Source: Steroidobacteraceae bacterium
GTDB lineage: Bacteria; Pseudomonadota; Gammaproteobacteria; Steroidobacterales; Steroidobacteraceae
Assembly (NCBI GenBank): GCA_025927665.1
Contig: JAICKZ010000002.1
Span: forward strand, 1-33,080
DNA length: 33,080 nucleotides
Direction: 5' to 3'
Below the pieces are notes generated by a model. It made no database searches. It had not been told where the DNA came from and saw only the letters and a program-made list of their open reading frames with translations. This document shows, piece after piece, positions 28,580 to 33,080 of the stretch. Position 1 is the first letter of the stretch. Each line of letters begins with the position of its first letter. The translations under genes and the position numbers were made by a program.

Positions 28580-30886
28580 ATGGATAACGAAACTTTGATA
28601 GAGCCGCCAACCGAGAAATCGCATTCATTACGCACTACACGTAAACCTGAAGCACAAAAAACTGCTGCGAAGTCCCCTCATCAATTGCCGGCTATTTTAC
28701 GACGCACGCCAATTCGAGAAGGACGACCTTTTCCACTCGGCGCCACCTGGGATGGATTAGGCGTAAATTTCGCCTTGTTTTCGGCATGTGCAACGAAAGT
28801 TGAGTTATGTATTTTTGATGAACAAGGCAACAAAGAATTGGAACGAATAGAACTACCTGAGTACACCGACGAAATTTGGCACGGTTACTTGCCTGATGCC
28901 AGACCGGGAACTGTATATGGTTACAGAGTATATGGTCCTTATGCACCGGATGCAGGACACCGCTTTAATCCCAATAAGTTATTGATGGATCCTTACGCAA
29001 AACAAATCATTGGTAATGTCACGTGGGGTGCAGAAATATTTTGTTATCAATTGGGTTCTGATGATCTTGATTTATCTTTTGATGACAGGGACAGCGCTCG
29101 CTTCGTTCCAAAATGTGTCGTGATTGATCCCGCCTTTACCTGGGGTGGAGATCGACGTCCGCAAACACCTTGGTCGCAAACTCTTATCTATGAACTTCAT
29201 ATAAAAGGATTTACCCGTCTTAACAAAAATATACCCGAACCGTTACGAGGAACTGCTGTTGGGTTGTGCGAGGAGCGTGTGATTCGTTATTTACAAACAC
29301 TGGGTATCACTGCAATAGAGTTACTGCCTATTCATGCTTTCGTAGATGAGTCGTATCTATCGGAAAAAGGTCTGCGAAATTATTGGGGTTACAACTCCAT
29401 TGCTTTTTTTGCGCCAGAACCGCGTTATCTTCGTAGTCCAAATATTGCTGAATTGAAGCAGATGGTGAACCAGTTTCATGCCGCAGGCATCGAAGTCATT
29501 CTAGATGTGGTTTACAACCACACTGCTGAAGGCAATGAGTTGGGACCTATGCTGTCTTTTAAAGGAATAGACAATGCCAGCTACTATCGTCTTCAAGAAA
29601 ATCGTCGTTATTACATTAACGATACCGGCACTGGCAATACTGTGAATTTAGATCATCCACGCGTGTTGCAATTGGTCACCGACAGCTTGCGCTATTGGGC
29701 AACTGAAATGCATATCGATGGATTTCGTTTTGATCTTGCCACCATTCTGGCTCGCAGGCCTTATGGATACGATGAAGCTAGCGGCTTTTTAACTGCATGT
29801 CGTCAGGATCCCGTGTTGTCCAGCGTCAAGATGATTGCCGAACCTTGGGATGTGGGTCCCGGTGGTTATCAAGTGGGTAATTTTCCACCTGGATGGAGTG
29901 AATGGAATGACAAGTATCGCGATGCAGTGCGTGCTTACTGGAAAGGTGAAGGTAAGCTGGGTGAGTTTGCAGCAAGAACCGCAGGCTCCGGTGATATCTA
30001 TAATCGTCGTGGCCGTAAACCATGGGCAAGTATTAACTTCATCACTGCACACGATGGTTTTACACTCAATGACTTGGTTTCATACAACGATAAGCACAAT
30101 GAAGCCAATGGCGAGCAGAATCGTGATGGTACGGATAACAATCATTCCTGGAATCATGGTCAGGAAGGCGCTGATGTCAGTGCTGATATTGTTGCGTTAC
30201 GTGAACGCCAGAAGCGCAATTTCTTAGCAACATTGTTTTTATCACAAGGCACACCCATGTTACTGGCCGGCGATGAGTTCGGTCATTCACAAGGTGGTAA
30301 CAATAACGCATACTCACAAGATAACGAGATCACCTGGTTGGACTGGAGCAAGATCGATGTAAACGGCAAGCAATTACTGGATTTCACTCGAAAGTTAATT
30401 GCGGTAAGAAAAAAATATCCAATCCTGCATCGCGAACGATTCTTAACCGGTGAGTACAACGCCGAGCTTGACGTCAAGGATGTTACCTGGCTCACGCCTG
30501 ATGGTACTGAGATGACGCAACAACAATGGGATGATGGCAATGCACGTTGTCTTGGCATTTTACTTGATGGCAGAGCACAAACCACTGGCATCAAACGACG
30601 CGGTTCTGACGCAACACTATTGTTACTGTTGAATTCGCATTACGAAGATGTGGCTTTCAAATTACCAGAACTCAGCGAAGATAAACGCTGGCTATGCCTT
30701 ATCGACACGAATATTCCACAACAGATTGATCCGCAGGAAATAAGGACCAATCAACCTTATTCTTTAACTGCTCGATCACTGACGTTGTTCTTATTAGGTG
30801 AGAGAGATCGACAACCTCGTCTTCTACGCGAAGGTATCGACGCAATCCATGATGTTGCTGCGACACCTGCAGGCGATCTAACGTAA
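28580..30886 (+). CDS. glgX: Glycogen debranching protein GlgX
   Basis: PLGATWDGLGVNFALFSACATKVELCIFD, ELHIKGFTRLN, DVVYNHTAEGN, DGFRFDLATIL, MLLAGDEFGHSQGGNNNAYSQDNEITWLDW. ATG at 28580 is better supported than the ORF-track start 28493. Confidence 0.93.
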   Translation: MDNETLIEPPTEKSHSLRTTRKPEAQKTAAKSPHQLPAILRRTPIREGRPFPLGATWDGLGVNFALFSACATKVELCIFDEQGNKELERIELPEYTDEIWHGYLPDARPGTVYGYRVYGPYAPDAGHRFNPNKLLMDPYAKQIIGNVTWGAEIFCYQLGSDDLDLSFDDRDSARFVPKCVVIDPAFTWGGDRRPQTPWSQTLIYELHIKGFTRLNKNIPEPLRGTAVGLCEERVIRYLQTLGITAIELLPIHAFVDESYLSEKGLRNYWGYNSIAFFAPEPRYLRSPNIAELKQMVNQFHAAGIEVILDVVYNHTAEGNELGPMLSFKGIDNASYYRLQENRRYYINDTGTGNTVNLDHPRVLQLVTDSLRYWATEMHIDGFRFDLATILARRPYGYDEASGFLTACRQDPVLSSVKMIAEPWDVGPGGYQVGNFPPGWSEWNDKYRDAVRAYWKGEGKLGEFAARTAGSGDIYNRRGRKPWASINFITAHDGFTLNDLVSYNDKHNEANGEQNRDGTDNNHSWNHGQEGADVSADIVALRERQKRNFLATLFLSQGTPMLLAGDEFGHSQGGNNNAYSQDNEITWLDWSKIDVNGKQLLDFTRKLIAVRKKYPILHRERFLTGEYNAELDVKDVTWLTPDGTEMTQQQWDDGNARCLGILLDGRAQTTGIKRRGSDATLLLLLNSHYEDVAFKLPELSEDKRWLCLIDTNIPQQIDPQEIRTNQPYSLTARSLTLFLLGERDRQPRLLREGIDAIHDVAATPAGDLT

Positions 30887-30914
30887 TTATCGTGAGTAAT
30901 GGTAAACCGAAATT

Positions 30915-33080
30915 ATGCACACGGAGCATCACAATAACAGCATGATAGCTTCTCCACCGCGTGCAACATATCGATTGCAGTTGAATCGCAACTTTACTTT
31001 TAATCGTGCGCGCGAGTTAATCCCCTATCTCGCAAGCCTTGGCATCAGTCACTTATATCTGTCTCCTATTTTCAAAGCTCGCAAAAATAGTATGCACGGA
31101 TACGACGTGACGGATCATGCGGCGCTCAATCCAGAAATCGGCGATGCAATGCAATTTGAAGCATTGGCCAACGCGGCACATGACAATGGCATGGGAATTA
31201 TTCTGGATATCGTGCCCAATCATATGGCGATCATGACCGCCGATAATGTGTGGTGGCAAGATGTACTGGAGAACGGCCCTGCGGCGCAATACGCGCAGTA
31301 CTTTGATATTGACTGGACTCCTGCCAGATCCTCCATGCATCATCGTTTATTGGTGCCCATCCTTGGCGATGCATTTGGTCATGCATTGGAACAAGGAGAA
31401 ATCAAAATTTCCTTTGATCAATCAAATGGCAACTTTACTGTTCATTACCACGAGCATCAATTTCCATTGGATCCACGCACATATCCCATTATATTTGCTG
31501 GCCTACCGATGGCGCATGCACTTAACTTGCCAGTGGATGACACCGACAGGCATGACTTCGAAGTATTGTTGAACGACTTTTCACAACTGCCATCACGTGA
31601 TGAAACGTCGCCCGACGTGCGTACGCGACGTTATCGTGACAAAGAAGTAATCAAGCGACGTTTAAGTCGAATATGTGAACGCAATTCAGCCATTGGTGAC
31701 TACATCAAATCCGCTATTGAAAGCATCAATGGCATTGTCGGCAATGCAAGCAGCTTTGATAACTTGGCTAAGTTACTGGATGCGCAAGCCTATCGGCTGG
31801 CATTGTGGCGCGTCGCCGACGACGAAATAAACTACCGGCGCTTTTTCGATGTTGATCAACTCGCCGCATTGCGCGTTGAGATTCCAGAGGTATTTGATGC
31901 CGTCCACAAATTAATACTCGAACTGATTGCTGCAGGGCACGTCGATGGATTACGTATTGATCATATTGATGGCCTGCATGATCCACAAGGATATCTTGAG
32001 CACCTAAAGAAACATATTTCCGAACTTCAGCCGCATAAAACACCTTACATTGTGGTTGAAAAAATTCTTGCCGTGGATGAACAGCTGCGCAAGCAATGGC
32101 CGACTCAAGGTACGACGGGCTATGAGTTCGGTGCGCTCGTGAATGGATGGTTAACTGATGGCAGAGTCATATCAAAGTTAACGTCGCTATACAAAAAATA
32201 TACTGGTGAGCTTGACGATTACACCCAAGTTGTTTATCAAAGCAAACGACTGGTGATGCGAACTGTTCTGGCTGGGGAAATCACGATGTTAAGTTCGCAA
32301 CTGGATCGCATTGCTCAATCACATCGATATACTTCCGATTTCACCTATCAAGCACTGCGTGATGCATTAACACAAGTTATCGCCGCATTTCCCATATACC
32401 GAACTTACATTCGCGATTTCAATGTTGGTGCGACCGATGCACAGTATATATCTCACGTCATTGATAGCGTAAAACAACATAGCCGCGCTTCAGACAATGC
32501 CATTTATGATTTTATAAAAGCAGTGTTGGTGTTGGACAAAACTTTACTAAGTCAGCCAGCACAACTTATTGCGGGACTGGATTTCGTCATGAAGTTTCAG
32601 CAAATCACCGCACCGGTGATGGCGAAAGGTGCGGAAGATACTGCGTTTTATCGTTATCATCGCTTGGTCTGTGCCAATGAAGTGGGCAGTGATCCAAGAG
32701 AACTGAATGTTGCCTCGTCCACATTGCATCGAGAATTTTTGTCGCGCATTCAGCATTGGCCTCATTCGTTGTTGGCCACCTCGACCCACGATTCAAAACG
32801 CAGTGAAGACGTGCGTTGCCGAATTGCGGTGCTAAGTGAGCAATTGCCACTGTGGCGTTTGTTCTTGAATAAATGGAAGCGGATCACACGACGTCAATTT
32901 ACTCGGATGAAAGAGGGTCAGGGCGTCACACGAAATGACGAATATCTGCTGGCGCAAACTTTACTGGGCATCTTTCCAGCAATCATACAAGATGGAAACG
33001 ACATCGAGAAGGATGAGTTGCATCGGCGCCTGCAAGAATACATGTTGAAAGCGGTGCGCGAAGCAAAACAGAATTCATCC
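30915..33080 (+). CDS. treY: Malto-oligosyltrehalose synthase TreY (3' end beyond the window)
   Basis: Manual translation: ...PPRATYRLQLNRNFTFNRARELIPYLASLGISHLYLSPIFKARKNSMHGYDVTDHAALNPEIGDAMQFEALANAAHDNGMGIILDIVPNHMA...; still in frame at the right edge (LQEYMLKAVREAKQNSS). Absent from the ORF track because it is truncated. Confidence 0.93.
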   Translation, partial: MHTEHHNNSMIASPPRATYRLQLNRNFTFNRARELIPYLASLGISHLYLSPIFKARKNSMHGYDVTDHAALNPEIGDAMQFEALANAAHDNGMGIILDIVPNHMAIMTADNVWWQDVLENGPAAQYAQYFDIDWTPARSSMHHRLLVPILGDAFGHALEQGEIKISFDQSNGNFTVHYHEHQFPLDPRTYPIIFAGLPMAHALNLPVDDTDRHDFEVLLNDFSQLPSRDETSPDVRTRRYRDKEVIKRRLSRICERNSAIGDYIKSAIESINGIVGNASSFDNLAKLLDAQAYRLALWRVADDEINYRRFFDVDQLAALRVEIPEVFDAVHKLILELIAAGHVDGLRIDHIDGLHDPQGYLEHLKKHISELQPHKTPYIVVEKILAVDEQLRKQWPTQGTTGYEFGALVNGWLTDGRVISKLTSLYKKYTGELDDYTQVVYQSKRLVMRTVLAGEITMLSSQLDRIAQSHRYTSDFTYQALRDALTQVIAAFPIYRTYIRDFNVGATDAQYISHVIDSVKQHSRASDNAIYDFIKAVLVLDKTLLSQPAQLIAGLDFVMKFQQITAPVMAKGAEDTAFYRYHRLVCANEVGSDPRELNVASSTLHREFLSRIQHWPHSLLATSTHDSKRSEDVRCRIAVLSEQLPLWRLFLNKWKRITRRQFTRMKEGQGVTRNDEYLLAQTLLGIFPAIIQDGNDIEKDELHRRLQEYMLKAVREAKQNSS

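Noticed and set aside
29835-30227. 130-aa plus-strand ORF inside glgX
   Set aside because: Alternate frame of a strongly supported GlgX; methionine/isoleucine-rich shadow translation.

Overview
The window looks like a chromosomal metabolism and stress segment from a proteobacterium (probably gamma- or betaproteobacterial by protein resemblance; not proven). It is gene-dense. I see no tRNA, rRNA, CRISPR array, transposase or phage genes. From left to right: the N-terminus of a topoisomerase IB (runs off the left edge), a DUF6763-like protein, a flavin amine oxidase, a GIY-YIG nuclease-like protein, a glycosyltransferase, a HAD hydrolase, class I fructose-bisphosphate aldolase, a CDF cation transporter, an unknown membrane protein, an Old Yellow Enzyme, a phosphoketolase/acetate kinase operon, a duplicated small membrane protein, an AI-2E family transporter, a CHASE3-like histidine kinase with two response regulators, a 26-aa membrane microprotein missing from the ORF track, an MscS channel, an outer-membrane beta-barrel protein, a GH15 enzyme, a sorbosone/PQQ-type dehydrogenase, a Crp/Fnr regulator, a double-BON lipoprotein and a second lipoprotein, an EcfG-like ECF sigma factor convergent with a DUF2934 gene, glycogen debranching enzyme GlgX, and TreY (runs off the right edge). 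The most interesting signals are regulatory: (1) a GGAAC-N16-CGTT promoter, the EcfG consensus, upstream of the DUF2934 gene that converges on the EcfG-like sigma gene; (2) a perfect TGTAAG-N6-CTTACA GacA-type box in a structured ~320-bp intergenic region upstream of a LuxR-type response regulator; (3) mutually exclusive hairpins upstream of the Crp/Fnr gene; (4) the overlooked 26-aa ORF.
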